Positions 11,859-24,204 are shown, numbered from the stretch's first letter. The stretch is DNA of 64,000 bases from Corylus avellana (GCF_901000735.1 NC_081545.1:26627513-26691512); one strand, 5' to 3'. Notes: a model not told the origin generated them from the sequence alone. A program made the numbers and translations.

Positions 11859-12535
11859 AAAAGTGCGACTTTGTTTTGTTCGGCTTTAATTTGAGCCTTT
11901 CATTGACTCAATTAATAGTTTTACGGGTAGTTGAAAACGGAACGGTATAACTTAGGGAACTTAATTTTTCCTTATTTTTACGAAGTCCCTTAAAACAAAT
12001 ATTGCGAATCATTTTCGGAAAAATGATGGCGTATTAAAAACAGCTAAAACAATTTGGTGCACATGAGCATGGTGGCGAATAAATTAAGATTTTCGTCGAT
12101 TCTCAGCCGACATCATTTGATTAACCATTCTTCGGTTTACGTTCTGTATGTACATATTTATGGTCAAATATTTGTTTAGGTAATATGTTGAATTTTGTTT
12201 AATCAAAGGAGGCAATTAACTCATTAATCTTATTTCTCAAATAATCATTGATGGCTTGACATGGGACATGCATCTAGTTGGTATGGAAACCTTAGTTGGT
12301 TGTGTGTTCCCACGAAGTCAAGGAATGGGAGAGTAACCTGTGTGTTTTTTTTCTTCTTCTAAGCAAATAATTATCTTTGTTTTTGACGCAAAATATCTAT
12401 ATATTCTGGCGGTGGCTTTCTCAATAGCGGAAGGGACGACTAGAATTTCAACCTTTGTTACTATATTTGGGTATCTCAATCCCATATGCATGCATGTAAC
12501 TCTTAATATTCAAACTCGGTGGCCGAGATGAAAAA
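11859..12535. repeat. Duplicated block B, copy 1
   Basis: Non-coding, starts AAGTGCGACTTTGTTTTG and ends in GGTGGCCGAGATG. It is repeated at 15841-16500 with many substitutions and small indels. No gene seen. Confidence 0.8.
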
Positions 12536-12928
12536 ATATAATAATAATAATAATAAAAAAGAAGTAAATGAGTGATGCGACCACCTTGAATGGGAGGTTG
12601 AAAGAGTAATGTTACATGTTTCTTTTGTATTCCTCTAAGAATTATGTGGCTCTTAAAATCAACATTGAACTTATGATTAAGTACTATTGAATTTTGATTA
12701 AATTATAATTTTAAAAGCAGCATCATTTTTTAAGGGACACAAAAGTAACTTTTAGAATTATTTTGGTCGGAGTGGTTTAACAACCCCTTTGTCTTTTTCT
12801 CAGCTGATGTGGGCAACTCCAACCCCTTCATTCACTTTTAATGGTAATATGATCGGTTTGTGTGATCATGTTGATTAGTTTGAAAATATTGTAATATTTT
12901 GTGGTTGAATTTGAATTAATGGTAATAT

Positions 12929-13170
12929 GAACAGAGTTTTCTTCCAAACTGGGTTGGAGTAACTTCCTTCAACCCATTATATAAAAATGAAATATGTCCA
13001 TTTTTTTAATCACATGGAGAAAGACATGAGTTTTTAATATTATTTATTCCAACTTTGTCCATACTATTAAAAAAACATGTGCATCTCACATGTTCAAATG
13101 ACACATGTCATTTTTATAGACTGAGTTGAAGAAAGTTCCTTCAACCCAGTTTGAAGGAAAATTATGCCCT
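12929..13170. mobile_element. MITE with 8-bp target duplication
   Basis: About 240 bp. The left end (TTTTCTTCCAAACTGGGTTGG...) and the inverted right end (TTTTCCTTCAAACTGGGTTGA...) are imperfect inverted repeats of about 40 bp. GGTAATAT occurs directly outside both ends (12921-12928 and 13171-13178). There is no ORF. Its termini resemble those of the MITE broken by the LINE at 54 kb. Confidence 0.7.
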
Positions 13171-13829
13171 GGTAATATTTATGATTGAACTTTTATCGGT
13201 AGTTTAAATGTATTGTTGAATGTTATTTATGACTCTTTTAAATTGAAATTATATGATTATTGTTAGTTAATTTGTATATTTTAATTAAACATAATTTTTA
13301 GTTTGATTTTTTAAATTATTGTATATTAGTATTTTTATGTTGTGATTCTTGTGAATAAAAATTACATTTTATAGGTTAATATGATTAAATGAAAATAAAT
13401 AAAAATTGTAATTTTCCGTGCTCGTGCCAAACGCTGAAAAATGTTTTCATCGTAAAACATTTTCCTGTAAAATGACTTTCCTAAAAAATATTTAATAGGC
13501 TAAAATATGCATGGGTTTCTAGTTGGATCAATTTACCTCCACTAGACGAAAGCACGTTTTAAAACTATTAATATTATATAAACAAAGAAGAATAAGAATT
13601 GAATCATCCTAGGTTGGATATTGCAGTTGCTTCCAAACCTAACCGGTCCACATAAAACTGTCTGTTTTTATGTATATGAGAAAGAATATTATGACAATTT
13701 GATGAATCAAGAAAATAAAAATAAATTTATGTTTAAAAAAGTCTCATCCGCCAATGGAGTTCGACAAAGTCTCACCACTAAAGGAAAGAAGAGTCACACT
13801 TCAAAAAGAGAAGTCTTATCTCTAACAAG

Positions 13830-14148
13830 AGTATTTCACCCATAAAATATAAATTTTCATTCATTTCTAAATTGTTAGAATAGTTCACTTAATTAAATAG
13901 ATGATTTGATTGAATTTGGGTCAAGCCCATTATTAAATTACAAAATAAATTAAAATATAAAAACTAAATACTCATAACCTAAATAAAACCGATAATAATC
14001 TAAATAAAAAGTTTTAACTCTTTATTTTTCATCCTGCATCACAATTTATCTTGGAGGATCCTTAAAGACGAGTTATAATAGTGAAGATCTTAAAAATAAT
14101 CTCATGTTAGGACAATTTTATTGAAGATTTACATGTTGATGAGAACAA
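13830..14148 (+). pseudogene. Truncated 5' part of a FAR1-like pseudogene unit
   Basis: The sequence matches the leader and first bases of the unit at 16530-16860 (CATAAAATATAA... then a run like GAGTTATAATAGTGAAGATC). It stops where block A copy 2 begins at 14149. Only a few codons of the FAR1-like protein remain. Confidence 0.55.
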
Positions 14149-14398
14149 GACCTGGTTTGTCGATCCTTGTGGTTACCACAACAGGATCTGCTCACTTGGC
14201 AGTTGGCACTATAAGTGTTTCAACTTTTAGTGGGGACACCGCTAAACTGGGTTGTTATTTCATACGTCACGAATGACGTCATAAACACAAGAGGCATGAT
14301 GGTCTCTTAGACTAAAGGAAGGAAGTCAACCGAAGGAATCCCAAACGTGATTTGAAAAGATATTTACGTGGATTGTGATTTGTGAGTGAAAACATTTA
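14149..14398. repeat. Duplicated block A, copy 2
   Basis: Diverged copy of the ERF distal promoter block at 10934-11190. The double TGACG site is conserved and the G-box is lost (AACGTG in place of CACGTG). No gene of its own lies nearby. Confidence 0.8.
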
Positions 14399-14619
14399 AA
14401 AAAAAAAAAAAAAAAATTGATAATATAAGAATATTAAATAATGTAGAGATAATATAAGATTTAGAAGTTTATGAATGCTTGTTTTTGACATCTTTAAAAA
14501 GTGTTTTCGAAATCTCCGTATTTAGTTTAAAAGCATATCTATCAGTAATGGCTATTTTAGTCACTCAAAAATCAAAATACATAATTTTTTTTTTAAAAAA
14601 AGATTTGCTTCTTGTTTGA

Positions 14620-15700
14620 CTCTTTATTTTTCATCCTGTATCACAATTTCTCTTTGAGGATCCTTAAGATGAGTTATAATAGTGAAAAACTTAAAAATCA
14701 TGTTGGGACAATTTTATTGAAGATTTACATGTTGATGATAAAATCGTAGAAGATCAAAATGATATAAAATTGTCTAGGAATGATTTGAAGCAACCAACTC
14801 TTAGCTTTTGTTTTTGTTTTTTTTGTTGATTTAATGGTCCTTTGAAACCATGCTTTGACTTGGAATTCGACGAGTTAGAAGATACTCATACATGTTATAA
14901 TGCTTATGCAATGCAAAAGGGTTTAGCATTAGGATAAATGATACTCGATGATCAAAGGAAGACAAGTTATTTATTGCCAAATGGAATAGATTATGTTTGT
15001 TTAATTAAGGGAAGGATTTCATTGTAAGAATTATCAAAAGAAAATCTATATAATTCTGAAGCCCTTAGAAACAATGATAAGATGTAAAGTAATGATGGGC
15101 TTAAAAAAAACAATGATAAAGATGGACTATATGTAATTAATAGTTCCTATTCGAGCATAATCATGACCTCCCAATTCTTAAAAGTACAAGTTTTCTTCGT
15201 GGGCATAAAGTGATAACACGTGCCCAAAGAAATCTGATAAATACATAATTAATCTGTTTTACCTCCAAGAAAAATAATGTCGGCATTGAGTAAAGAATCC
15301 GACGGTGACTATAATGTTGGTTGTATTGTTAAAGATGTTCAAACTTATTTGAGCAATACCAGAAGAATTCTTCTTGAAAAGAGAGATGCACAAAGAATGT
15401 ATAATTATTTTTTTGAGAGCCAAAGCAAAAACCCAGATTCACAATCGAAGTCGATGAAAATGGATGCATGAAAAATTGCTTTTGAGGAGATACTAGATCA
15501 CGAGATGCATAACAATACTTTGGACATGTTATCTTTGATGCTACCTACTTGACAAATTGCTATAAAATGCATTTTATTCCTTCGACTAGAGTTAACTATC
15601 ATCACTAGTATGTGATATCTAGATGTGCTTTGCTCGTAAATGAAACGGTGAATCTTATACATGGTTGTTGAAAACTTTACTTTTTTTAAGTAGCTTACAT
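14620..15700 (+). pseudogene. FAR1-like (MULE-derived) pseudogene, copy 1
   Basis: Broken reading frames carry pieces of a FAR1/FRS-type protein. Near 14855 is LEFDELEDTHTCYNAYA (FAR1 DNA-binding region). At 15277-15471 is an open piece with SKESDGDYNVGC and NYFFESQSKN. Near 15535 is FDATYLTNCYKM, from the MULE transposase-like core. Stops and frameshifts separate them, so no functional protein is possible. The family descends from Mutator-like transposases, so this may be a gene relic or a transposon relic. Confidence 0.75.
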
Positions 15701-15840
15701 GAAAAACTACTTAAAACACACCACTTCAACCGATGTAAAATATGTGTGATAAATGGGAATACTAAAGAGTTACATTACTCTTTCATAATATACAAGTAAA
15801 TATACATGGTTACATGATAATTTTAAGAATTAATTATTCA

Positions 15841-16500
15841 AAAAGTGCGACTTTGTTTTGTTCATCTTTAATTTGAGGCGACATTGACTCAATCAATAGT
15901 TTTATGGGTAGTTGAAAACGGAACGGTACAATTTGATGAGCGTAATTTTTTCTTATTTTTATAAAATCCCTTAAAACAAATATTGCAAATCATTTTCGGA
16001 AAAATGATGGCATGTTAATAACAGCTAAAAAAATTGGTGCACATGAGCATGGTGACTAATAATTTAAGATCTTCATGGATTCTCAGCTGACATCATTTGA
16101 TTAACCATTTTAGACAACAGTTTGGTCAAATATATATGTTGAATTTTGTTTAATCAAAGGATGTAACTCATTAATCACGTGGCTAAGCATCATTATTTAT
16201 CAACTAATCATTGATGGCTTGACATGGAACATATATACAGTTGGTAACTTGGTCGTGTATTCCCACTACTAAAAGTCAAGGAGTGGAGAACAACCTTTGT
16301 GTTTTTTTTCTTCTAAAGCAAATAATTTTCTTTGTTTGACTCAAAATATCAATATATTAATCAATTATTCTGGCTGTGACTTTCTCAATAACGGAGAAGA
16401 CGACTTGAATTTCAACCTTTTGTTACAGATTCAGGTCTCCGCAATCCCATATGCATGCAACTCTTAATATTCAAATTGGGTGGCCGATCATCGATCTCAA
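15841..16500. repeat. Duplicated block B, copy 2
   Basis: Diverged copy of 11859-12535. Together with block A copy 2 it shows that an old duplicate of the ERF upstream region was split by the FAR1-like pseudogene. Confidence 0.8.
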
Positions 16501-16529
16501 AGAGGTGGAAAAAAACAAAAGAAAAAACT

Positions 16530-17860
16530 AAAAGAGATTTCACCTATAAAATATAACTTTTTATTTATTTCTAAATTGTCACAATAGTTCACTTAAATAG
16601 ATAAGAAAGACCGTAACCCTGATTTGATTGACTTTGGGCCAAACTCATTATTAAATTACAAAATAAATTAAAATATAAAAATTAAATACTCATAACCTAA
16701 ATAAAACCGATAATCTAAATAAAACTAAAAGATTTAACTCTTTATTTTTCATCCTTCATTACAATTTCTCTTGCAGGATCCTTAAGATGAGTTATAATAG
16801 TAAAGAACTTAAAACAATCTCATGTTGTGATGATTTTATTGAAGATTTACGTGTTGATGAAAAAATGGTAGAAGATCAAAATGATATAAAATTGCCTAGG
16901 AATTTTGGCCATATTCTTAATTTCTTTGGGCCATATGCAGTAATTTTTTTATTTTTTTTTTATTTTTTTTTCATTTTTTTTCAAATGCCCACTTTTTTTG
17001 GCCCTTACTAGTCTTTAGTTCATAAAAAAGGACCAAATTTTTTTTTAATAAAAAAATTCTAAAGAACCAAAGGAAAAAAAATTAGCTGACCCTCCCATAA
17101 AATTTCCTGGTTTTGTCTCTAAAGACAAGTCATTAATTGCCAATTGGAATAGATTATGTTTGTTTAAGGGAAAGATTTCATTGTAATAGTTATCAAATAT
17201 ATATATATATATAGTTATATATATATATGGAGCCCGTAGAAACAAGGATATGATGTAAAGTAATGCTGAGTTTAAATTGAGCATAATCATGAGTTCCTTA
17301 CTCCTATAAGTACAAGTTTTCTTTGTAGACATAGAGTGATGTGCCCAAAAAATGTCTTAAAGATACATTTAATGAGTTTGTTGTACCTTGAAGGAAAATA
17401 ATGTCGTCCTTGAGTAAAGAATCCAATCCGATGGTGACGTCCTTGAGTAAAGAATCCGATGGTGACTATACTGTTGGTTGTATTGCTAATGATGTTCGAA
17501 CTTATTTGGGCAACCAAAAGAATTCTTCTGGAAAAATGAGATGCACAAAGAATGTATAATTTTTTTTTTTTTTTTTTTTGAGAGCCAATGCAAAATCCAT
17601 ATTCCCAATCGAAGTCAATGAAAATGGATGCAAAAAATTGCTTTTGGGAAAACGCTAGATCACGAGTTGCATAACAATATTTTGGAGATGTTACCTTTGG
17701 TGCTACCTACATGACAAATTGCTATAGGATGCATTTTATTCCTTTTACTGGAGTTAGCCATCGTCTGTGATATCTAGATGTGCTTTGCTTGTAAATGAAA
17801 TAATAAATCTTATGCATGGTTGTTGAAGACATGACTTTTTTTTAAAAGTGGCTTACATGA
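16530..17860 (+). pseudogene. FAR1-like pseudogene, copy 2
   Basis: Repeats the leader at 13830 and the body at 14620-15700, with an internal deletion and poly-T insertions near 16940-17045. An open start (MSYNSKELK, 16787) is soon lost. Near 17400 the SLSKES segment is tandemly duplicated. TYMTNCYRM near 17705 again marks the transposase-like core. Not functional. Confidence 0.7.
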
Positions 17861-18387
17861 AAAATCACTTAAAACACACAACTTCAACTGATGTAAAATA
17901 TGTGTAATAAATGAGAATGAAGAGTTACATTACTCTTTCATAATACACAAGTAAACATACATGGTTACCGGATAATTTTAAGCATCTTAAAAGTTAGTCA
18001 ATTTACCTTTCACCACAGGAGGTACAATGCACAAGTTTGCTAATATATATTGAATGCATTTATGCCCTTCGACTTGAAAATTTTGTACCAAGTGTACAGG
18101 CTGATTAAAATTATCCAATGCATGACATGAACAAGGATCAACATGGTCTGATTTCTAGAGAATATACAATTACAGACAAAGATATGTAAACTATCCAAGA
18201 CACTCAACATCAAAATGAGGTGACTAAACAGGTAAAATCTTTCTATGAAGCAGACTTCTTTTTCATTTACGTTTTTCTTTTTTTATTTGTGGGTTGTGGT
18301 TGCTAGAAAAGACAAGGTCTTTTTTTTTTTTTTTTTTTTCAAGAGACAAGCTCCTTGGACTCCTGAAAGAACAATGCCAAGATATAT
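17861..18387. other. Spacer between FAR1 relic and PSB33
   Basis: AT-rich DNA with a poly-T run at about 18320-18338. It probably contains the PSB33 3' UTR on its right side. Nothing else recognised. Confidence 0.4.
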
Positions 18388-21254
18388 CTACTTGAAAGCT
18401 TTTGATGCAGCATAAAGAAAGTCCAAGAAGCCTGTTCCCTTGAGAAGACCTTTACCAGTCAAGAGTTCAAAATCTAACAATAGCAGGAAGCCGATTACAG
18501 CTGCCTTCCCATTTATAATCTCGTTCTTCCCAGTAAAACCGAAACCCTCCAGATCCTCATCAACCACCATTCTGACCTAAAACACATCATAGAGCAAATG
18601 AATCAGAAAAACATAACCCAAAGTAGAATCTGCTTAATTTCTTGCCCAAGGGGATCCAAAGGAGTTTTTAGTTACCTCATCCACATTGACATCAGATGCA
18701 GTTAGACCGGGTTGAGCCTTCCCGCTAAAGACGATCTCAGCAGATGCATCTGATTTTACACCTCCTCTCATGCTGATGTAAATATTTTCTTCATCAGTTT
18801 TCACAGGATAAACAAAAAGCTTCCTCAAAGCAGGGGTTAGGACTCTCAGCACAGGATTTTTTGGATACCATTCCTTGATTTCTCCAGTTTGGAGATCAAA
18901 TGTGCTGTCGGTTGTTGGACAAACTATACAGCCATCCTGAAAAAGAAAAGAGTGAAAAATAAAATCAGCTTTTTAAGCTTTCCATCATTTTATAATAACT
19001 GAAGACAGCTCTTTGTATATACCAACACAAACTATGGGTGTTACATGTATGTTACAGACGTTTCTAATAGAGTTGAAAGAATTCATACTACTGTATACAC
19101 ATTCTTTTCATGGCACATCTGAGAAACAACAGCATTCTAGAAAAAGCAGAATTCTACCAAGGCAGATGGAATGAGCTCAATCGAGCTACGATTCTCCTTA
19201 ATATTATATGGCTGTTTGCATTTGTTAGAGAGAATTTTAAATCGAATAAACTTTAAATGCTCCTAAAACAAGGCTTAGCAAATCAAGGTTGCTTGGCATC
19301 ATTAATGCAAGTATTTAACGAAATAGTGGAACCCCTTTCAGTAGCATAGGCCAATACCTCTCTCCAATGCTAGATTTCAAGTTGTAATGGAAATTAAAAC
19401 TTCCCGCTGATAAATAAAACTAAAGACATTTTTGCATAGCTAAGATTTCTAGTAATTAATATTCAAGAATACTTGTTTAGGCATCAAGAGTTAAGGGATC
19501 TACACGGGTTGTCACAGAGGTGACAAAAGGATTGTACTCTAGACCAAGGCCTACAAGAAGATAAGAGATAAGTTTGAAATCCTGGAAGAGCTGGCCAGTA
19601 GCAGCCAAGGTGTCAATAATGCTCTTGAGGCACTGATAATAATCGGTGACGGAGGAACCACCTATCTTGGAGAGAATCTCTTCAAATAACTCCTCCCTTG
19701 AACACAGCTAATTATAACTTTCATCGTACTGTACTCTCAGAGATGAGAACAACCTGCTAAGGATCGACTGATCCTGTCAAGCCTAGGTGCCTAGCAATGA
19801 AACTCGGATTTGGGGTCATGGTGAGTGGATTGTTGATGGCATCAAAGGTGGAGAGGAACAGGCGGGGTGGAGAGACAGAGCCATCAACAAAGTGGAAGAG
19901 CTGAAACCCATGGAGGTAAGGTTCTATTTGAGCTTTCCAAAAAGAGATTATTCTTGGTATGTTTAACGGCAACGATGTGGGAGAGGTTGGGGATTGTTAG
20001 GGTCATGGTGTGTGGCAGTTGTGTAACTTGTGTTGCTGTTTGGGTTTTGGTGGTGTGGGGTAAGGGGAAGTGGACGAAGATGAGGCACTGGCCACGGGTG
20101 AGACTAGGCAGTTTGATAAAATATGTGAAAGAAGGCAGCAGCAGCACAAAAAACAACCAAAATTGGTCGTTTAAGACTCTTATACCATACAAAAGATGAG
20201 ATTTTTTTTGGTGAATTATTTTTCCACCCTTTTCATTATACATGAACATGACAATTTATAGGCAATAAGGTTACAAAAATAGTATGATGTTAGATGAGAT
20301 TACACAGTAAATGTATAAGCATAAAGGTAAGTTTTCAAGATGGATTTTGGTGTGGTTCATTTTTTCCTTGTGGAGAAGGTTTGGTGAGATTTGCAGCTGG
20401 TGTATGAGCTGGTTCCTCTCCTATGGGAAACATAAAGACATTCTCTAAGACGACACCTACATAGCTCATAGGGGACATTTTCGTCCAATGTAGGGGCTTT
20501 TCTGACTTCAGGCACTACGGATTCCGATCAGAATTTAGTTACTGTTCACATAAAATGGCCATTTGTACTTGAATTTTTACGGTTTCCCAATTCAGATTAG
20601 GTAAGATTCACATCAATGAGCAACAACCCTTTCTTAAGCAACAAGTCAATACACATTTCGAAGTCTGAAATTCGCATTTTTATGGGCTTTCAGTTCATCA
20701 AACAATTCGCGAAAATAATGTTACAGTACAGAAGTGCGAGGGTGTGTGGATAAATCCCATCTCTATAGCAGTATAGAAAAAGAGTAATTAAAAATAACAT
20801 ATTATATACAAAAAGAAACAGAAAGAGAGACAAAATAGAGTGAGATTTATGAAGGGAAAAGAACCTGGGTGAGCTTGGCATTGAGCAAGCCTTCAGTGTA
20901 GGCTCCTTCGGCAGGAGACCTGTTCTCAATGGCAAACACCTTGTTCTTATACCACAGCAGCAGAATGGTCTCCCCGTCCTGGACAATCACGCGCCGCTCC
21001 CCTCTCGGCAGCGCCCCGAGCGGCACCACCGGCACCCAGTTCTCTCCTCCGCCGCCGGAGGCCGAAGGTTCTCCTTCCGCCAGCGACACCTCCGTGGCCT
21101 TACATGCAGTATTTCTGCGACCGCATAGCTTAGGCGTGGAGGTCTGGGCGTAGTTTATTGCGGTGCGGTGGAGGGTGGTGGGGGTGAGAGAGTAATTTCG
21201 GTGGAATGCGGGGGCCAATGGTGAAGTGAGGTTGAAGGGTGATGTGGCGGCCAT
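18388..21254 (-). CDS. PSB33: PSB33-like plastid protein with a Rieske-like fold, three exons
   Basis: Exons on the minus strand: 21254-20865, 18936-18676, 18576-18388. All join in phase 0 with GT-AG sites, giving 279 aa. The start is the MAATSPF methionine; the Ser/Thr-rich, acid-poor N-terminus fits a chloroplast transit peptide. A Rieske-like domain spans ~70-165 (GETILLLWYKNKVFAIENRSP...DGCIVCPTTDSTFDL). The iron-sulfur ligands are missing: the first CxH is replaced by RSPAEG, and in the second box only Cys remain (CPTT in place of CPxH). A hydrophobic stretch near 242-256 (AAVIGFLLLL) is the likely membrane anchor. In Arabidopsis the homologue (At1g71500) supports photosystem II and its antenna. 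Intron 1 (~1.9 kb) carries a Copia gag relic. Confidence 0.92.
19495..20245 (-). pseudogene. Ty1/Copia gag (UBN2-type) relic in PSB33 intron 1
   Basis: On the minus strand, broken frames read pieces such as KAQIEPYLHGFQLFHFVDGS (19.9 kb) and, near 19.5-19.6 kb, a stretch ending in NPFVTSVTTR. Both are characteristic of the gag-like N-terminal part of Copia polyproteins. Stops and frameshifts abound. No LTRs, protease, integrase or RT were seen, so it is a fragment. Confidence 0.7.
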
Positions 21255-21527
21255 TGGAGTCTCCGGGTGAAGAGAGAAAGATGTGAGAAGAGAAGAGAAT
21301 GGAAAGAGTGTGAGAAAGGGACAAAGGGAGAGAGTGCATGGCCATTGGCCGCAGTCCACAGGATTTGGATAACGAGAGAGGGAGAGAGTGGGAGAGGAAC
21401 AAAGGTGTTGTGGGCTTTGTGAAACCACAATTTTATAAATTTATCTTTAATTTATTCGGGTAATCTTTTTTTAGTTTTCTAAATTTATCTTTAATTTTTA
21501 TTAAAAAAAAAAAAAAAGAAGACCTCT

Positions 21528-21650
21528 AAGCTTACAAACAAATTTTACAAACTGATGTGGTACAACATAATTGGATATGAGATAAATTCAAATTTTGAGA
21601 AACTTAATCATGTTGTGCCACATCAGTTTATAAAATGTGCTTGTAAGCTT
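21528..21650. mobile_element. Fold-back MITE
   Basis: About 123 bp with arms of ~45 bp: AAGCTTACAAACAAATTTTA and TAAACTGATGTGG-type sequence on the left are mirrored by the inverted right arm (AAGCTTACAAGCACATTTTA...). The centre is short and AT-rich. It lies 5' of PSB33. Confidence 0.7.
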
Positions 21651-23089
21651 AACATTTTCCATTAATATGACTCCCGGGGGAAAAATTTGTTTGCCTGTTG
21701 GCACTAGCCGCATGCTATAATTGATTTTACTGGGCCCAAAAGACTGAATTTGGAGTAGTTACTTGATCAAATTATTAGGTAATGCGAGAGGCTTTATATT
21801 GAATTCACCCGTTTTAATAAGTTTTGGACTGTTTGACCACTTATTCGAAGAGGTGGGGGTTCCGTATATGGTTTCTCACTTTCCCAAATTATTAGCAATT
21901 CGTGCATGTAATCGTCGTGAATCCTTATCTAGGCCCAATAGCATTTAGGGTTGGAATGAAATCCTATGATCCTATCTTCAACTTAATTTTCATTGGCTTA
22001 AGCAAGTAGTGAAGGAAATTGGGGAATACAGTCTACTGAAATGGAGGCTTATATTTCCCACTGGCCCAATATCCAAACAGCCCAAGCGTGATTTTAGAAC
22101 CACTTGGGGACCCATGAGCCCAGCAAGCACCTGACTTTAGGCACACACCGTCAAAGAGATAACAAATCCACCATGACTATGAAACAACAAATTGCTCTAT
22201 TAAAAAAGAAAAGAACGCCCACCAACAGGAATCACCTAAAATAAGAATACTCCGTTAAAGGCAAGGATACTCATAAGTCATAAGGAATGTGAGTGCTAAA
22301 GGAAACTGACAACATAGTCAAAGGCCCAATCAGCTAAATAAAATCACTAATTAAAGATACTTGTCGTATCTAGGCATCCCATCAAATCATGATCACATTT
22401 GTATACCGATGGCTAAAGACAAGAACCATATATGCTTTCTTTCTCTAACCTTTATTTCTTAAGCACGGAGGTGGCGTCGTCGCCCTCTATTAGAATTTTT
22501 CGTTAGATCTTATCAAAATTTTCAAAATTAAAAATATCTCTAGACTCTGCACTCGATGGGATTTCCATGGCCGCATACAAATTGGGACCCCTAGGATTTA
22601 AACTTTACACTATGTGGCTCAGTAGTGGTAGAATCATTGATATGCATTTGACGTTAAATCAAAAACGAAATCCATTTGGTTTGGGATAAGCATGCTTTGT
22701 TTTTTTCTCTTTCTTTTCTTTTTCATCAACGATAATCATTACTCTAAGTTGTCTCCACTCTGGAAACAACCCAGACCTAGTGGCTTCCACACCCCATTTC
22801 AATCGCAAAAACGACAACGTCTTCGATCATTCAAGTATAGATTTGACACTACTTACTTTCAAAGGCAAATTATTGTTTGTATATTCCAGCTTCCAATTAG
22901 TCCGTTAATTAAAAAGTGTTCATTGCACTTAATCTCTGTAATATAATTATTAATTAAAATATCCTACTACCACACCATTATTAGTTTTTTGAATTATTGT
23001 CCAAGTAACGAATGCTAAGAAAAAAAGGTGGAAATTAAGGACCTAATATTCTCATTTTCCTTCCCTAATAATTTTATTAAACTCAAAAA
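21651..23089. other. Intergenic DNA, no gene seen
   Basis: AT-rich DNA with scattered short open frames lacking family resemblance or splice context. Confidence 0.4.
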
Positions 23090-23515
23090 TGTTAAACTAA
23101 TGATTAAGTGATTAAAAATTTACATTTTTTTTATCAGCTTAAGCTTTTGGGATAACTGGTAATTTAACATGGTATCAGAGCCTACTATAGGACGAATGGG
23201 GGCCCACACTACTTACTCCGTAACAATGACCAGGAAAAATGCACGTGAGAGAGGGTGTTGAGAAATAGTCTCACATTGTCTGTGGACAAGATCTTGGGCA
23301 TGTTTATAAAGAATGAGCAACCCTCTCTTATTGAACCGGTTTTATGAGATGAGTAAAGCTCATGAATTTCTTTATGGTATCAGAGTCAAAGGTCCTAAGA
23401 TCGAACCTTGACTCAATTAATTTACCCCATTTAAATTACGTGAGGAAGAGTGTTAAATTAATAATTAATTACATTTTCTTATCAATTTAAACTTTTAGAA
23501 TAACTGATGATTAAA
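23090..23515 (+). mobile_element. Very small LTR retroelement (TRIM/SMART-type)
   Basis: An 80-bp left LTR (23090-23169) starts TGTTAAAC and ends TTTAACA. It is followed at once by TGGTATCAGAGC (23170-23181), the Met-tRNA primer binding site of many Copia/TRIM elements. The right LTR copy starts at 23451 (TGTTAAATT) after a purine tract GAGGAAGAG and runs into poly-A at ~23513. The interior is ~280 bp without coding capacity. A second primer-site-like TGGTATCAGAGTC near 23372 and a TGTTGAGAAATAGTC start near 23254 suggest a second short LTR element nested inside. Confidence 0.65.
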
Positions 23516-23819
23516 AAAAAAAAAAAAAAAAACCAAAGATAGTGGGTGGAGTCTGGGACGGCCTTTATTTCTTATCCTACTCGACAAGACCTCATGGGTA
23601 CATGTTTTTTTTTTTTAATCACTTAATTATTTCATTTGTGCATGTTTCACGTTTTTTGTGCCTTTTTTTCCTTTTGTGTGTGTTGTTTTTAAGCATGTGC
23701 TTTTTTTCCCTTGACTCGAAAATGGAAGTCTCTCGTTTTGGAGCGAGTGGGGCTAAGTTGGAATCGTGTTAGTGGCATTGTTGTATCTTATAATCATCCA
23801 AGGCACTCACAATCCAAGA

Positions 23820-23822
<3 letters not shown>

Positions 23823-23860
<38 letters not shown>
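23823..23860. repeat. (AT)n microsatellite
   Basis: About 38 bp of perfect AT dinucleotide repeat. Confidence 0.95.
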
Positions 23861-23861
<1 letters not shown>

Positions 23862-24010
23862 TTGTGGTAATATTATGAAAATGATAATTCAAAAAAAAAA
23901 AAAAATGAAAATGATAAAGTTGTTGTGAATTTGCTTGAGAATTACATCAAGTCTATGCAATGGCATACGCTTGACTAAGTTAAGCCTCTTTGTGAAGCTC
24001 TATCATCTTA

Positions 24011-24204
24011 GGATGCGTTCGATGTTACGATTTTGCAGATAAAAAATGTGATTTTAAATCAAATCGTTAAAATATATGATTTTGGATTGCATTTTTAAAT
24101 TACGATTAGAAAACTTATAAAATTTGTATTTTCAAATCGCAAGTAATATAATGTTTTTTTGAAAATGCATAATTTTAAAAGTAAAACTGCGATTTTAAAG
24201 ACTA
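24011..24204. mobile_element. Partial MITE of the GCGATTTT family
   Basis: The left terminus GGATGCGTTCGATGTTACGATTTT and repeated AAATCGC / GCGATTT motifs match the more complete element at 39217-39539. The right terminus is missing. Confidence 0.5.
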
